Source: Janthinobacterium sp. Marseille
GTDB taxonomy: Bacteria > Pseudomonadota > Gammaproteobacteria > Burkholderiales > Burkholderiaceae_D
Length of the DNA: 64,000 nucleotides
Assembly: GCF_000013625.1 (NCBI RefSeq)
Contig: NC_009659.1
Location: 1,674,001 to 1,738,000, forward strand
Reading direction: 5' to 3'
The notes under the pieces are model-generated. The model was not told the DNA's origin. It saw only the letters and a program-made list of their open reading frames with translations, and did not search any database. A program made the position numbers and the translations under genes. Below are positions 37,269 through 46,524 of the stretch, in pieces. Numbering within the stretch: position 1 is the stretch's first letter; each line of letters starts with the position of its first letter.

Positions 37269-37967
37269 ATGTCTACGATACTCGCTATAGAAACATCTTC
37301 TGAACTGGCTTCCGCGGCGCTCTTGCACAATGATGTGTGCAGCAGCCGCCAGACGGCCGGCGTCAGCACGCATTCGCAAAGCATACTGCCGATGGTGCAG
37401 GCTTTATTGCAGGACGCCGGCATCAGCTTGCGTGACTGCGATGCGATTGCCTTTGGCGCAGGACCCGGCTCGTTTACAGGCGTGCGCACCGCCTGCGGTA
37501 TTGCACAAGGCCTGGCGTATGGCGCAGACAAACCATTGCTGCCGACGGTGACTTTGCTGGCACTGGCACAAGCCTGCCGTGAGCAGACCGGTGCCAACGA
37601 CGTGCTGGCAGTGCTGGATGCGCGCATGGGGGAAGTGTATTGGGCGCAGTATCGTTTTGACGTCACGTGGCAGGTCGTGATTGCACCGACCTTGTCGTCG
37701 GCAGCTGATGTGCAGCCGCAAGGCGAGGTCGTCGCCTGCGGTAACGGCTTGCAGGCGTATGCGGCAGATTTCGCGGCACGGCCGTTTTTCGCCGCAGCCC
37801 TGAAAGACATGCTGCCGCAAGCAACCCAGATCGCGCGCTTGGGGGCGATCGCTTATGCGCAAGGCCTGGCGGTAGTCGCCAGTGCGGCGGAGCCGCTGTA
37901 CCTGCGAAACAAGGTGGCACTGACAACGATGGAACGTCTGGAAAAGGCTGCAAAGGAGGCTGCATGA
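37269..37967 (+). CDS. tsaB: tRNA threonylcarbamoyladenosine biosynthesis protein TsaB
   Basis: 232 residues, ASKHA-type fold with the N-terminal ILAIETSSELASAALL and the motif FGAGPGSFTGVRTACGIAQGLA. TsaB supports TsaD, with TsaE and TsaC, in making t6A37 on ANN-decoding tRNAs. Its stop overlaps the rimI start (ATGA). It has no strong ribosome-binding site. Confidence 0.95.
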   Translation: MSTILAIETSSELASAALLHNDVCSSRQTAGVSTHSQSILPMVQALLQDAGISLRDCDAIAFGAGPGSFTGVRTACGIAQGLAYGADKPLLPTVTLLALAQACREQTGANDVLAVLDARMGEVYWAQYRFDVTWQVVIAPTLSSAADVQPQGEVVACGNGLQAYAADFAARPFFAAALKDMLPQATQIARLGAIAYAQGLAVVASAAEPLYLRNKVALTTMERLEKAAKEAA

Positions 37968-38467
37968 GTTCCGTGCCCAGTCCTATCCCGCAATTTGAAG
38001 CAGCGCCGCCACCGGTGCAAAAACTCTATTTCTATCGGATGCAGGCGACCGATATCAGCGATGTGCTGGCGATTGAAAACGATGTCTATCCCTTCCCATG
38101 GACGCGCGGGAATTTCCTCGATTCCATCAATAGCGGTTATGAAACCTGGATACTGCGTGACGGTTCCGGTGCATTGAATGGTTATTTCCTGTTGATGCCA
38201 TCGGTAGACGACGCGCACTTGCTGAACATTACCGTGCATCGTGATTTGCAAGGACAGGGCATAGGATTGCTGTTGCTGGATAAAGCGAAAGCGATTGCGC
38301 AAGAAAGAAAACTGGAAGCGATCCTGCTGGAAGTACGGCCATCGAATACGCGTGCAGAAAAGATTTATCGCCGCTATGGCTTCAGTCGCATAGGCGTGCG
38401 TAAGGGCTACTATCCGGCACCGAATAATCAGCGTGAAGATGCGCTTGTCATGAAACTCGCGCTATGA
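37964..38467 (+). CDS. rimI: ribosomal protein S18 alanine N-acetyltransferase RimI
   Basis: 167 residues of the GNAT fold. The acetyl-CoA loop is RDLQGQGIGLLLLDKA, and RRYGFSRIGVRKGYYP lies in the C-terminal conserved part. AAGGAGG is 5 bases before the ATG. tsaB-rimI is a widespread pair. RimI acetylates the N-terminus of S18. A 25-residue Pro-rich N-terminal extension precedes the domain. Confidence 0.92.
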   Translation: MSSVPSPIPQFEAAPPPVQKLYFYRMQATDISDVLAIENDVYPFPWTRGNFLDSINSGYETWILRDGSGALNGYFLLMPSVDDAHLLNITVHRDLQGQGIGLLLLDKAKAIAQERKLEAILLEVRPSNTRAEKIYRRYGFSRIGVRKGYYPAPNNQREDALVMKLAL

Positions 38468-39324
38468 GCAATCAAGATCGTCGTACCGCATTCCTGCAGG
38501 AAATGGGCCTGGGACCAGTATGGTCGCAGCGTAGCGCCGCCTTGCAGGCACTCGAGCTTGAATCTGCGCCAGTGGTGGAAATGCTTGAGGCAGTGGAAGT
38601 GTCTGCACCACCTGCAGTGCCGCTGCGGCAGCAAGTAGTGGCTGAACAAAGCTTGTCGGCCTGGGGCGATGAAACGCCGGCGGCTCCTGTTCTTGCGCCG
38701 GCAGCCGTCAGTGCCGTGCTGCAGCCTGCGCGTGATATCGCGAGCATGGGTTGGGAGCAATTGAAAGAAGTCGTCAGCAACTGCACCGAATGTGGCTTGT
38801 GCAAAGGCCGTACCCAAACCGTGTTCGGCGTCGGCGATCAAAAAGCCAAATGGTTATTCGTCGGTGAAGGCCCCGGACGCAACGAGGATTTCCAGGGCGA
38901 GCCCTTCGTCGGTCCGGCCGGCAAACTGCTCGACAATATGTTCATTGCGATGGGCCTCAAGCGCGGTGAAAATACCTATATCGCGAATATCGTCAAATGC
39001 CGTCCCACAGACGAAAACAAGCGCGACCGCGCACCGGTGGCGCAAGAAAGCGATGCCTGCATGCCTTATTTGCAGCGCCAGATTGCATTGGTGAATCCGA
39101 CCGTGATCGTTGCACTGGGCAAGACGGCCGCGCTGTCCTTGCTGAAACTGGATCCGGCTACGCCGGTCGCGCGATTGCGTGGCACCGTGCATCGCTATGC
39201 CGATATTCCGGTGGTCGTGACTTATCACCCGGCCTATCTGTTGCGCACCCTTAAAGACAAGAGCAAAGCCTGGGCGGATCTATGCCTGGCGATGCAAACC
39301 TATGCCGACCGGGCAAACGGCTAA
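38464..39324 (+). CDS. family 4 uracil-DNA glycosylase
   Basis: 286 residues. Catalytic motif GEGPGRNEDFQGEPFVG (about 134-150) and the C-terminal YHPAYLLR are those of the iron-sulfur UDG families 4/5. Cluster cysteines are probably C107, C110, C179 and C199. About 90 residues at the N-terminus are Ala/Pro-rich, variable and probably disordered. It removes uracil from DNA. It overlaps rimI (ATGA) at the start and the DUF1853 gene by 23 bases at the end. Confidence 0.92.
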   Translation: MSNQDRRTAFLQEMGLGPVWSQRSAALQALELESAPVVEMLEAVEVSAPPAVPLRQQVVAEQSLSAWGDETPAAPVLAPAAVSAVLQPARDIASMGWEQLKEVVSNCTECGLCKGRTQTVFGVGDQKAKWLFVGEGPGRNEDFQGEPFVGPAGKLLDNMFIAMGLKRGENTYIANIVKCRPTDENKRDRAPVAQESDACMPYLQRQIALVNPTVIVALGKTAALSLLKLDPATPVARLRGTVHRYADIPVVVTYHPAYLLRTLKDKSKAWADLCLAMQTYADRANG

Positions 39325-40294
39325 CCTGGCCGCGAACTTGACTGATTTATTCCAGGCTCAATTCGAACAGCGTTGGGGTCATCTCAACGATATCCATGTG
39401 CGCGCTTTGGCATGGTTGCTGGATGCTCCTGATTTGCTCGATCCGCAAGCACCACAATGGCGCGGCAAAATTGCCAGCCTGCAGGGCAGCTTGCCGCATG
39501 GCCTTGATGCCTGGCTACAGGCGCTGGATCGAAACCCCGCTGAATTGCATCGCTATCTCAATGTACAGGCGTTTACCCGCCTTGGTCGTTATGCGGAAAA
39601 ACTGCTGGCCTACTATTTCGAATATCGCGGTGTGTTGGCGGCGCACGGAGTACAAGTGCGTGCCGGGAAGAATAGCACGATAGGTGAATTCGATTTCCTG
39701 TTGCGCGAAGGCGATGCCCTGGTGCACTGGGAGTTCGCGACCAAATTCTATTTGCTGGAATCCAGTGGCGCCGGTGAAGATGCCGATTATTTTGTTGGCC
39801 CCAACCTGGCCGATACGCTGGGTGCAAAGATGCACAAGATACTTGAGCGTCAACTGCTGTTGTCACAGCATCCTGCGGCGCAAGTACATTTGCCGGCTCC
39901 GGTGACGCGGGCCCAGGCTCTGGTCAAGGGCTGGCTGTTTTATCACAGTGGTGATAAGGCCGATGCCGCAAGCTTCGGCATCTCCGCCGGACATTGCCGC
40001 GGCTTTTGGTGCGCGCTGGGCGAACTGGAGCAGGCCGGCGCAGAACGCTATGCAGTATTGCCGCGCCTGCACTGGCTGGCACCGGCCAAACTGGATGTGT
40101 CACAAACCATGGACAAAGACAGCCTGCAGCAAATGCTGGCCGCACATTTCGTGCATGACACGATGCCGGTGCTGGTGATCTTGCTGGATGTAAAAGGGAA
40201 TGTGGCGCTGGAAAGCAGTCGCGGCTTTGTGGTGCCGGATGATTGGCGTACCCGGGCCGGGCAGCGGATAAAACTGGTTCATCCGCCGACCTGA
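39302..40294 (+). CDS. DUF1853 family protein, possible PD-(D/E)XK-like fold
   Basis: 330 residues, no signal or membrane helix. I recognise the DUF1853 pattern from GRYAEKLLAYYFEYR, GEFDFLLREGDALVHWEFATKFYL and GPNLADTLGAKM. The acidic residues and Lys in that stretch resemble a nuclease-type active site (Glu...Asp...Glu...Lys), which is an inference. It starts inside the glycosylase gene (23-base overlap), so it is translated from the same mRNA. That would fit a DNA-repair role. Confidence 0.8.
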   Translation: MPTGQTANLAANLTDLFQAQFEQRWGHLNDIHVRALAWLLDAPDLLDPQAPQWRGKIASLQGSLPHGLDAWLQALDRNPAELHRYLNVQAFTRLGRYAEKLLAYYFEYRGVLAAHGVQVRAGKNSTIGEFDFLLREGDALVHWEFATKFYLLESSGAGEDADYFVGPNLADTLGAKMHKILERQLLLSQHPAAQVHLPAPVTRAQALVKGWLFYHSGDKADAASFGISAGHCRGFWCALGELEQAGAERYAVLPRLHWLAPAKLDVSQTMDKDSLQQMLAAHFVHDTMPVLVILLDVKGNVALESSRGFVVPDDWRTRAGQRIKLVHPPT

Positions 40295-40299
40295 ATAAA

Positions 40300-41568
40300 T
40301 TAATGCTTGGGTTCGCCTATCAGTGACAGTGAGTCATGTTCACGCTGGTTGGCGGCATGCTTGCGCATGATCAGGTACATGATGCCGGACACCGACATAC
40401 CGAACATGATGATGACGATATTGATGTTCAGGTCCAGTTTGACCATCAGTGCGTACAGCAGCAACATGGTCAACACCGACAGGTTTTCATTGAAGTTCTG
40501 TACTGCAATCGAATGACCAGCACTCATCAGGACGTGGCCGCGATGCTGCAACAGGGCATTCATGGGTACGACGAAGTAGCCGGACAGTGCGCCCACCAAT
40601 ACCAGAAGCGGATAAGCGAGCCAAACGCTGTGCACCATAGTCATGACAATCACGACCACGCCCATGATCACGCCGAGCGGCATGACGGACAAGGATTTCT
40701 TCAGGGGGACAAAGCGGGCGGCGGCAACGGCACCGACGGCAACGCCAACGGCAACGATGCCTTGCAGGATGGCGGCCTTGTCCAGCGGCATATTCAGCGA
40801 TTTCTCAGCCCACTTCAGGACGATGAACTGTAAAGTTGCACCGGCACCCCAGAACAGTGTGGTGACAGCCAGCGAGATCTGGCCCAGGCGGTCTTTCCAC
40901 AAGGTGGTGAAGCAGTTGGCGAAGTCGCCTATGAGTTTGATTGGATTGCGTTCCTGATGCGGATAGCGGGCACCGGTGTCAGGAATGCGGAGATTGAAGA
41001 GGGCGGCGAGCAGGTAAGCGACGGTGATAATGCAGAGTGCTGCTTCGGCTGGTGTATCTATGCCAAAGTTAATGATGGGGAAATCGAAGGCGAGTAATTT
41101 GGTGGCGATATTGGGATTGATTAGCGCACCTCCCATTACGGTGCCGAGGATAATCGAGGAAACGGTCAGGCCTTCAATCCAGCCATTGGCGGCGACCAGT
41201 TTCTCCGCCGGTAATAATTCTGTGAGGATGCCGTACTTGGCCGGTGAATATGCTGCTGCACCAAAACCGACCACGGCATAGGCAATCAGCGGGTGGACAT
41301 CGAAGAACATCATGCCGCAACCGAAGATCTTGATCAGGTTGGTGATGAACATGACGCGCCCTTTGGGCAATGCATCTGCGAAAGCGCCGACAAAAGCGGC
41401 AAGTAATACATAAGACAGGACAAAGAATAGCTTTAGCAATGGAGTCATCCATTCGGGTGACTTCATTACCGTTAATAAGGCTATGGCCGCTATTAGGAGG
41501 GCGTTGTCGGCGAGCGAAGAAAAAAACTGCGCCGCCATGATGGTATAAAAACCGCGATTCATTCGCAT
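40300..41568 (-). CDS. lplT: lysophospholipid transporter LplT
   Basis: 422 residues, a major-facilitator protein with about 12 membrane helices (FYTIMAAQFFSSLADNAL at the N-terminus, FGAAAYSPAKYGILTELLP in the first half). LplT flips 2-acyl-lysophospholipids across the inner membrane for re-acylation by Aas. The Aas gene is not here. ATG 41562 is a possible start two codons downstream. Convergent with the DUF1853 gene, 5 bases apart. Confidence 0.9.
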   Translation of the reverse strand: MRMNRGFYTIMAAQFFSSLADNALLIAAIALLTVMKSPEWMTPLLKLFFVLSYVLLAAFVGAFADALPKGRVMFITNLIKIFGCGMMFFDVHPLIAYAVVGFGAAAYSPAKYGILTELLPAEKLVAANGWIEGLTVSSIILGTVMGGALINPNIATKLLAFDFPIINFGIDTPAEAALCIITVAYLLAALFNLRIPDTGARYPHQERNPIKLIGDFANCFTTLWKDRLGQISLAVTTLFWGAGATLQFIVLKWAEKSLNMPLDKAAILQGIVAVGVAVGAVAAARFVPLKKSLSVMPLGVIMGVVVIVMTMVHSVWLAYPLLVLVGALSGYFVVPMNALLQHRGHVLMSAGHSIAVQNFNENLSVLTMLLLYALMVKLDLNINIVIIMFGMSVSGIMYLIMRKHAANQREHDSLSLIGEPKH

Positions 41569-41720
41569 TAATCTATTTTTGCTGTGTGTCTCTGGCTGAC
41601 TTTATACCATGAATCTTGGCGGCTTCAATTGATTTGCGCATCGTTAACGCAATGCGTCCGGTAAAATAAATGGATTCGTCTTAATCGAATGTCACGATTT
41701 AACTTTCTTAACATTGCCGT

Positions 41721-42800
41721 ATGCCCAGACCCCTCATTGCTACCATAGATATCGCCGCATTGCGCAGCAATCTTGCGCTTGCAAAAGCGCGCGCCCCTCA
41801 TTCCAAGGCATGGGCGGTCGTGAAAGCCAATGCCTACGGGCATGGTTTGGAACGCGGCATGCGTGGTTTCGCTGCGGCTGACGGGCTGGGATTGATCGAG
41901 CTCGATGCGGCGGCGCGCCTGCGTGAGCTCGGCTGGAACAAGCGCATCCTGCTGCTGGAAGGTTTCTTTGATGCCAGCGATACCAAGCTGCTCGCCGAAC
42001 ACCGGCTGGATACCGTCATCCATTGTGAAGAACAATTGCTGATGCTGGAGCAGGCGAAGTTACGGACGCAAATTGATGTCCATCTCAAGCTCAATAGCGG
42101 GATGAATCGCCTCGGCTTTACACCTGCCAGGTATCGTGCCGCCTATGAACGCCTGCGGGCGATTCCCGCGGTGCGTCATATTTCCTTCGTCACCCACTTC
42201 GCCAATGCGGAAGACCCCGACAATCCGGTATTGCCGGTGCAGGAGCAAGTGCGCCGCTTCAAGGAAGCGACGCGCGATTTGCCGGGCGAAAAGAGCTTGG
42301 CCAATTCGGCGACCGATTTGTTGCATCCGGCTGCGGCGGCCGACTGGATACGGCCGGGCATCATGTTATATGGTGCGACACCGGGTGCGCAAAGCGCGGA
42401 ACAGTTCGGCTTGCGGGCGGCAATGAGTTTGCACAGTGAAATTATCGGCGTCCAGCATATTGTGGCCGGTGATGCCGTCGGTTACGGCAGTGCCTTCGTC
42501 GCGACTGCACCGATGACGATAGGCGTCGTCGCTTGCGGTTATGCCGATGGCTATCCGCGGCATGCACCAAGCGGTACCCCGGTCATTGTCGACGGCGTGA
42601 AAACGCGCATGGTTGGACGTGTGTCCATGGATATGATTACGGTGGACCTGACACCCGTGGCGAAGCCCCGGATCGGCAGCAAGGTTACCTTGTGGGGTGC
42701 CAGTTTGCCGATTGATGAAGTGGCGAATGCTGCCGGCACCGTTGGCTATGAATTGATGTGCGGGCTGGCACCGCGCGTACAGATTGTTGAAGTTAACTAG
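41721..42800 (+). CDS. alr: alanine racemase
   Basis: 359 residues. PLP Lys is K35 in VKANAYGHG; the catalytic Tyr is Y255 in VGYGSAF. It has the fold-type III barrel and a C-terminal beta domain (GRVSMDMITVDL). It interconverts L- and D-alanine for peptidoglycan. radA follows 34 bases after, same strand. Confidence 0.96.
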   Translation: MPRPLIATIDIAALRSNLALAKARAPHSKAWAVVKANAYGHGLERGMRGFAAADGLGLIELDAAARLRELGWNKRILLLEGFFDASDTKLLAEHRLDTVIHCEEQLLMLEQAKLRTQIDVHLKLNSGMNRLGFTPARYRAAYERLRAIPAVRHISFVTHFANAEDPDNPVLPVQEQVRRFKEATRDLPGEKSLANSATDLLHPAAAADWIRPGIMLYGATPGAQSAEQFGLRAAMSLHSEIIGVQHIVAGDAVGYGSAFVATAPMTIGVVACGYADGYPRHAPSGTPVIVDGVKTRMVGRVSMDMITVDLTPVAKPRIGSKVTLWGASLPIDEVANAAGTVGYELMCGLAPRVQIVEVN

Positions 42801-42834
42801 AACCCCGGTTCTGTCGAAAGCGAAGTTTATCCAG

Positions 42835-44205
42835 ATGGCAAAAGCCAAAACCAATTACACCTGCAGCGAATGCGGCGGTATCAGCAATAAATGGGGCGGG
42901 CAATGCCCGGCTTGCGGCAGCTGGAACACGCTGGTGGAAACCGTCGTCGAGTCGGGTTCGAATCGCTTTTCCGTACAACACCAGGGCCTGGCGCAAACTG
43001 CGCCGGTACTGAGCCTGGCCGATATCGAAGCGATTGATGTGCCGCGCTTTGGGACCGGCATTGAAGAGTTTGATCGCGTGCTCGGCGGTGGCCTGGTCGC
43101 CGGCGGCGTGGTGCTGATCGGCGGTGATCCGGGGATCGGCAAATCGACGCTCTTGTTGCAGGCGTTGGCGAATCTTTCGCGTATCAAAAAAGTTTTATAC
43201 GTCAGCGGTGAAGAGTCGGGTGCGCAGATCGCCTTGCGTGCGAAACGCCTGGCAGTCGATGCCAAGGATCTGAAGCTACAAGCTGAAATCCAGCTGGAAA
43301 AAATCCTGACGACGCTGGCTGAACACAAGCCGGATGTGGCGGTGATCGATTCGATCCAGACTGTCTATTCGGATGCCTTGAGTTCGGCACCAGGTTCGGT
43401 GGCACAAGTGCGTGAATGTGCGGCGCAACTGACGCGCATCGCGAAGCAAACCGGCATCACCATCATCATGGTCGGCCATGTCACCAAGGAAGGTGCACTG
43501 GCCGGTCCACGCGTGCTGGAGCATATCGTCGATACCGTGCTGTATTTTGAAGGCGATACCCACTCCAGTTTCCGCCTGGTGCGTGCCATCAAGAATCGCT
43601 TTGGTGCGGTGAATGAGCTGGGTGTTTTTGCGATGACGGAAAAAGGCTTGAAAGGGGTGTCCAATCCTTCGGCGCTCTTCCTGTCGCAGCACGATAATCC
43701 TGTGCCGGGTGCCTGTGTGATGGTGACGCAGGAAGGCACGCGCCCCTTGCTGGTCGAAATCCAGGCGCTGGTCGATACCTCGCATTTACCGAATGCACGC
43801 CGTCTTTCTGTCGGCCTCGAACAAAACCGTCTGGCGATGTTGCTGGCGGTGCTGCATCGCCACGCCGGTATCGCAGCCTTCGATCAGGATGTTTTCATTA
43901 ATGCGGTCGGCGGTGTGAAGATCACTGAACCGGCAGCCGACCTGGCAGTATTGCTGGCGATCCATTCATCGATGCGTAGCCGGCCGTTGCCGCGCGGCCT
44001 GGTGGTATTCGGTGAAGTCGGGCTGGCCGGTGAAATCCGTCCGGCACCGCGTGGTCAGGAACGTTTGCGCGAAGCAGCCAAGCTGGGCTTCTCGCTTGCA
44101 TTGATCCCGAAATCGAATGCGCCCAAGCAAAAAATCGAAGGCTTGACCATCATAGGGGTGGAGCGGATTGATGAAGCCTTGAATCGTGTGCGTGAGCACG
44201 AATAA
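42835..44205 (+). CDS. radA: DNA repair protein RadA
   Basis: 456 residues. The N-terminal zinc finger has CSECGGISNKWGGQCPACG, Walker A is GGDPGIGKSTLLLQ, the RadA-specific KNRFG motif is in IKNRFGAVNELGVF, and a Lon-like C-terminal domain follows. It promotes branch migration in recombination. The ATG at 42835 is chosen over the frame opening at 42784 because it gives MAKAKTNYTCSEC. Confidence 0.96.
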   Translation: MAKAKTNYTCSECGGISNKWGGQCPACGSWNTLVETVVESGSNRFSVQHQGLAQTAPVLSLADIEAIDVPRFGTGIEEFDRVLGGGLVAGGVVLIGGDPGIGKSTLLLQALANLSRIKKVLYVSGEESGAQIALRAKRLAVDAKDLKLQAEIQLEKILTTLAEHKPDVAVIDSIQTVYSDALSSAPGSVAQVRECAAQLTRIAKQTGITIIMVGHVTKEGALAGPRVLEHIVDTVLYFEGDTHSSFRLVRAIKNRFGAVNELGVFAMTEKGLKGVSNPSALFLSQHDNPVPGACVMVTQEGTRPLLVEIQALVDTSHLPNARRLSVGLEQNRLAMLLAVLHRHAGIAAFDQDVFINAVGGVKITEPAADLAVLLAIHSSMRSRPLPRGLVVFGEVGLAGEIRPAPRGQERLREAAKLGFSLALIPKSNAPKQKIEGLTIIGVERIDEALNRVREHE

Positions 44206-44217
44206 GGGCGGGCGGCC

Positions 44218-45549
44218 TCAGGTGAAATGTTGTGTCAGCAGGTTCGCCGCCTTGACCCCGCTGCGCACCGCCGATTCCAGCGTGGCCGGATAATCGCTGG
44301 CGAGGTAATCACCTGCGACCACCAGATGCGGCAATGCCGTTTGTTCTTCCGGACGCTGCAAGCCCGGCGTGCAGGAAAAAGTTGCGCGTTTTTCCGTAAT
44401 TACCTTGCTCCAGCTTGCTTGCGCCAATTGGGGCATTTCCAGTGCCTGCGCCAATTGCTGCGCAATCGCGACAGACAAGGCATCCTGCCCCAGTTCTGTC
44501 GCCGCGGTCGAGATACTCACCACGACCGCGAACAAGCCATCCTGATTCGCATCCAGCTGTCCGCGATCAAATACAAATTGTCCCCACTGTCCCTGTGCCG
44601 CATCGTCGGTCAGCGCAAAGAAGGGTGCAGGCAGGCGCGTACCAGCCGGGTATTGCAGATAGCAGGTGGTGATTGCTTCGTAATTGAAGGCCGGGATATG
44701 CGCTTCGGCCTCAGTTCCTGCCAACATGTTTGCAGCTGTCAGCGCCGGTGTCGCAATCGCTAGGCCATCAAATAATTCTTCTGCGGCTTCTTCATTACTC
44801 AAACCGAGCGTCCATTGCTGTCCGTGCGCATGGATGCTTTGCACGGCAGCGCCGGTCTTGACTGTTCCCTGGTGGCGCTCGACAAAGGCGGCCGCTTGCT
44901 GTGGCAGCAAGGATGTCAGGTCGGTGCGCGGGATCAACATATCGGAAGCTGCACGCTTTGCGCCCAGGCTGTCGCGCAATACATTCAGGAAGACTTGCGC
45001 CGACGCACGTTCCGGCGGTGTGTTGAGTGCCGCGATACAGAGCGGTTGCCACATCAGTTTGATCAGGCGCGCGGTCTGGTCGTAACGTTCCAGTAATTCA
45101 GTGACGCTGCAATCATTGTGCAGCCGCCACTCCATCCAGCGTGCGGTAGTGGAAAAACGTGCCAGAGCCATTTTGTCTGCTGCGTCCAGGCCTTTGGCGC
45201 GCAAGAGAGCCGTCAACAGATGCAAAGGGGCGGGCAGGCGCGGCGCGACAAAGTCCATTCCGTCACAGCCGGCCGGATAGCGCATTTGCAGCGGCAGGCG
45301 CAGCAAGGCCTGGTCGGCATTTACGCCCAGCGTTTTTAGCAGGTTCAGAGTGGCGCTATAAGCACCAAGCAGGATGTGCTGGCCGTTATCCAGTGTCTGG
45401 TCCTGGATCTCGACGGCGCGGGCGCGACCGCCGAGGGTGCGTGATGATTCGAAAAGCGTGACTGCGTGTCCTGCACTTGCCAGTTCAACCGCCGCTGAAC
45501 ATCCCGCCCAGCCGGCGCCTATGACGGCAATTTTTTTTGCTTCAGTCAT
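44218..45549 (-). CDS. hpnE: hydroxysqualene dehydroxylase HpnE
   Basis: 443 residues, flavin amine-oxidase-like. FAD site IAVIGAGWAGCSAAVELASAGH, then GGRARAVE, and the C-terminal LVVAGDYLASDYPATLESAVRSG. It reduces hydroxysqualene to squalene in the HpnCDE route. ATG 45549 overlaps the hpnD stop by one base. It converges with radA, 12 bases apart. Confidence 0.92.
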   Translation of the reverse strand: MTEAKKIAVIGAGWAGCSAAVELASAGHAVTLFESSRTLGGRARAVEIQDQTLDNGQHILLGAYSATLNLLKTLGVNADQALLRLPLQMRYPAGCDGMDFVAPRLPAPLHLLTALLRAKGLDAADKMALARFSTTARWMEWRLHNDCSVTELLERYDQTARLIKLMWQPLCIAALNTPPERASAQVFLNVLRDSLGAKRAASDMLIPRTDLTSLLPQQAAAFVERHQGTVKTGAAVQSIHAHGQQWTLGLSNEEAAEELFDGLAIATPALTAANMLAGTEAEAHIPAFNYEAITTCYLQYPAGTRLPAPFFALTDDAAQGQWGQFVFDRGQLDANQDGLFAVVVSISTAATELGQDALSVAIAQQLAQALEMPQLAQASWSKVITEKRATFSCTPGLQRPEEQTALPHLVVAGDYLASDYPATLESAVRSGVKAANLLTQHFT

Positions 45550-46382
45550 TAACCGCGTATGTAAGTGATCCACGCCAGCCACAGTTTGCGGATGGGCGTG
45601 AGTGAAATGCGCTGGTTCAGCACATGGAAACCGTCGCGTTCCACTTCATTCAATACGGCACGATAGATTGCCGCCATGATCAGACCGGGGCGCTGCGCGC
45701 GACGGTCTTCCTTGGGCAATAAGGCGAAGGCTTCGTCATACAATTTTTGCGCGCGTGCGGCCTGGAATTGCATCAGCTTCTCGAAGTTTTCGCTATGGCG
45801 TGCATTCAGGATCTCGGCAGCGGTGACATTGAATTGCTGCAGCTCATTCACCGGCAGGTAGATACGGCCCTTGCGTGCATCTTCACCGACATCGCGGATG
45901 ATGTTGGTGAGTTGGAAGGCCAGTCCCAGCTTTTCTGCATATTCCAAAGTTTTTGGGCTGGTGGCACCGAAGATCTTCGCCGACAAAATGCCGACTACGC
46001 TGGCTACGTGCCAGCAATACTTTTGCAAACCGATGAAATCGAGATAGCGATTCTGGTCGAGGTCCATTTCCATGCCATCGATGATGGCCAGCAAATGTTC
46101 GCTGTCGAGTGCATAGACTGCCATGTGCGGTTGCAATGCCTTGGTCACCGGATGTGTCGGCTCACCGGCCATCATGGCGCCGACTTCCTTGCGCCACCAC
46201 ACCAGTTTGGTACGGGCGATCATGACGTCGGTACATTCATCGACGGTATCGTCGACTTCGCGACAAAAAGCGTACAAGGCCGTAATCGCACGGCGCCGAT
46301 CCGGTGTCAGGAACAGGAAGCTGTAGTAAAAGCTGGAGCCGCTTTGTGCAGCTTTTTGTTGGCAGTATTCGTCGGGGGACAT
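45549..46382 (-). CDS. hpnD: presqualene diphosphate synthase HpnD
   Basis: 277 residues of the squalene/phytoene synthase family. The two Asp-rich motifs are DDTVDE (about 44-49) and NIIRDVGED. It joins two farnesyl diphosphates into presqualene diphosphate. It lies between hpnC and hpnE, overlapping the latter by one base. Confidence 0.93.
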   Translation of the reverse strand: MSPDEYCQQKAAQSGSSFYYSFLFLTPDRRRAITALYAFCREVDDTVDECTDVMIARTKLVWWRKEVGAMMAGEPTHPVTKALQPHMAVYALDSEHLLAIIDGMEMDLDQNRYLDFIGLQKYCWHVASVVGILSAKIFGATSPKTLEYAEKLGLAFQLTNIIRDVGEDARKGRIYLPVNELQQFNVTAAEILNARHSENFEKLMQFQAARAQKLYDEAFALLPKEDRRAQRPGLIMAAIYRAVLNEVERDGFHVLNQRISLTPIRKLWLAWITYIRG

Positions 46383-46524
46383 AGAAAAGTAGGGCGCTGG
46401 ACGCTGAATTAAGCCGCTATGCTAGCCGACTAAGGCTGTAGGAACAAATAATGTCTGACGATAGGCGCAAATGTGTCGGATCAAACACGTTCCGGCATCG
46501 CTCCCGCACATAGCACTTGACGGA

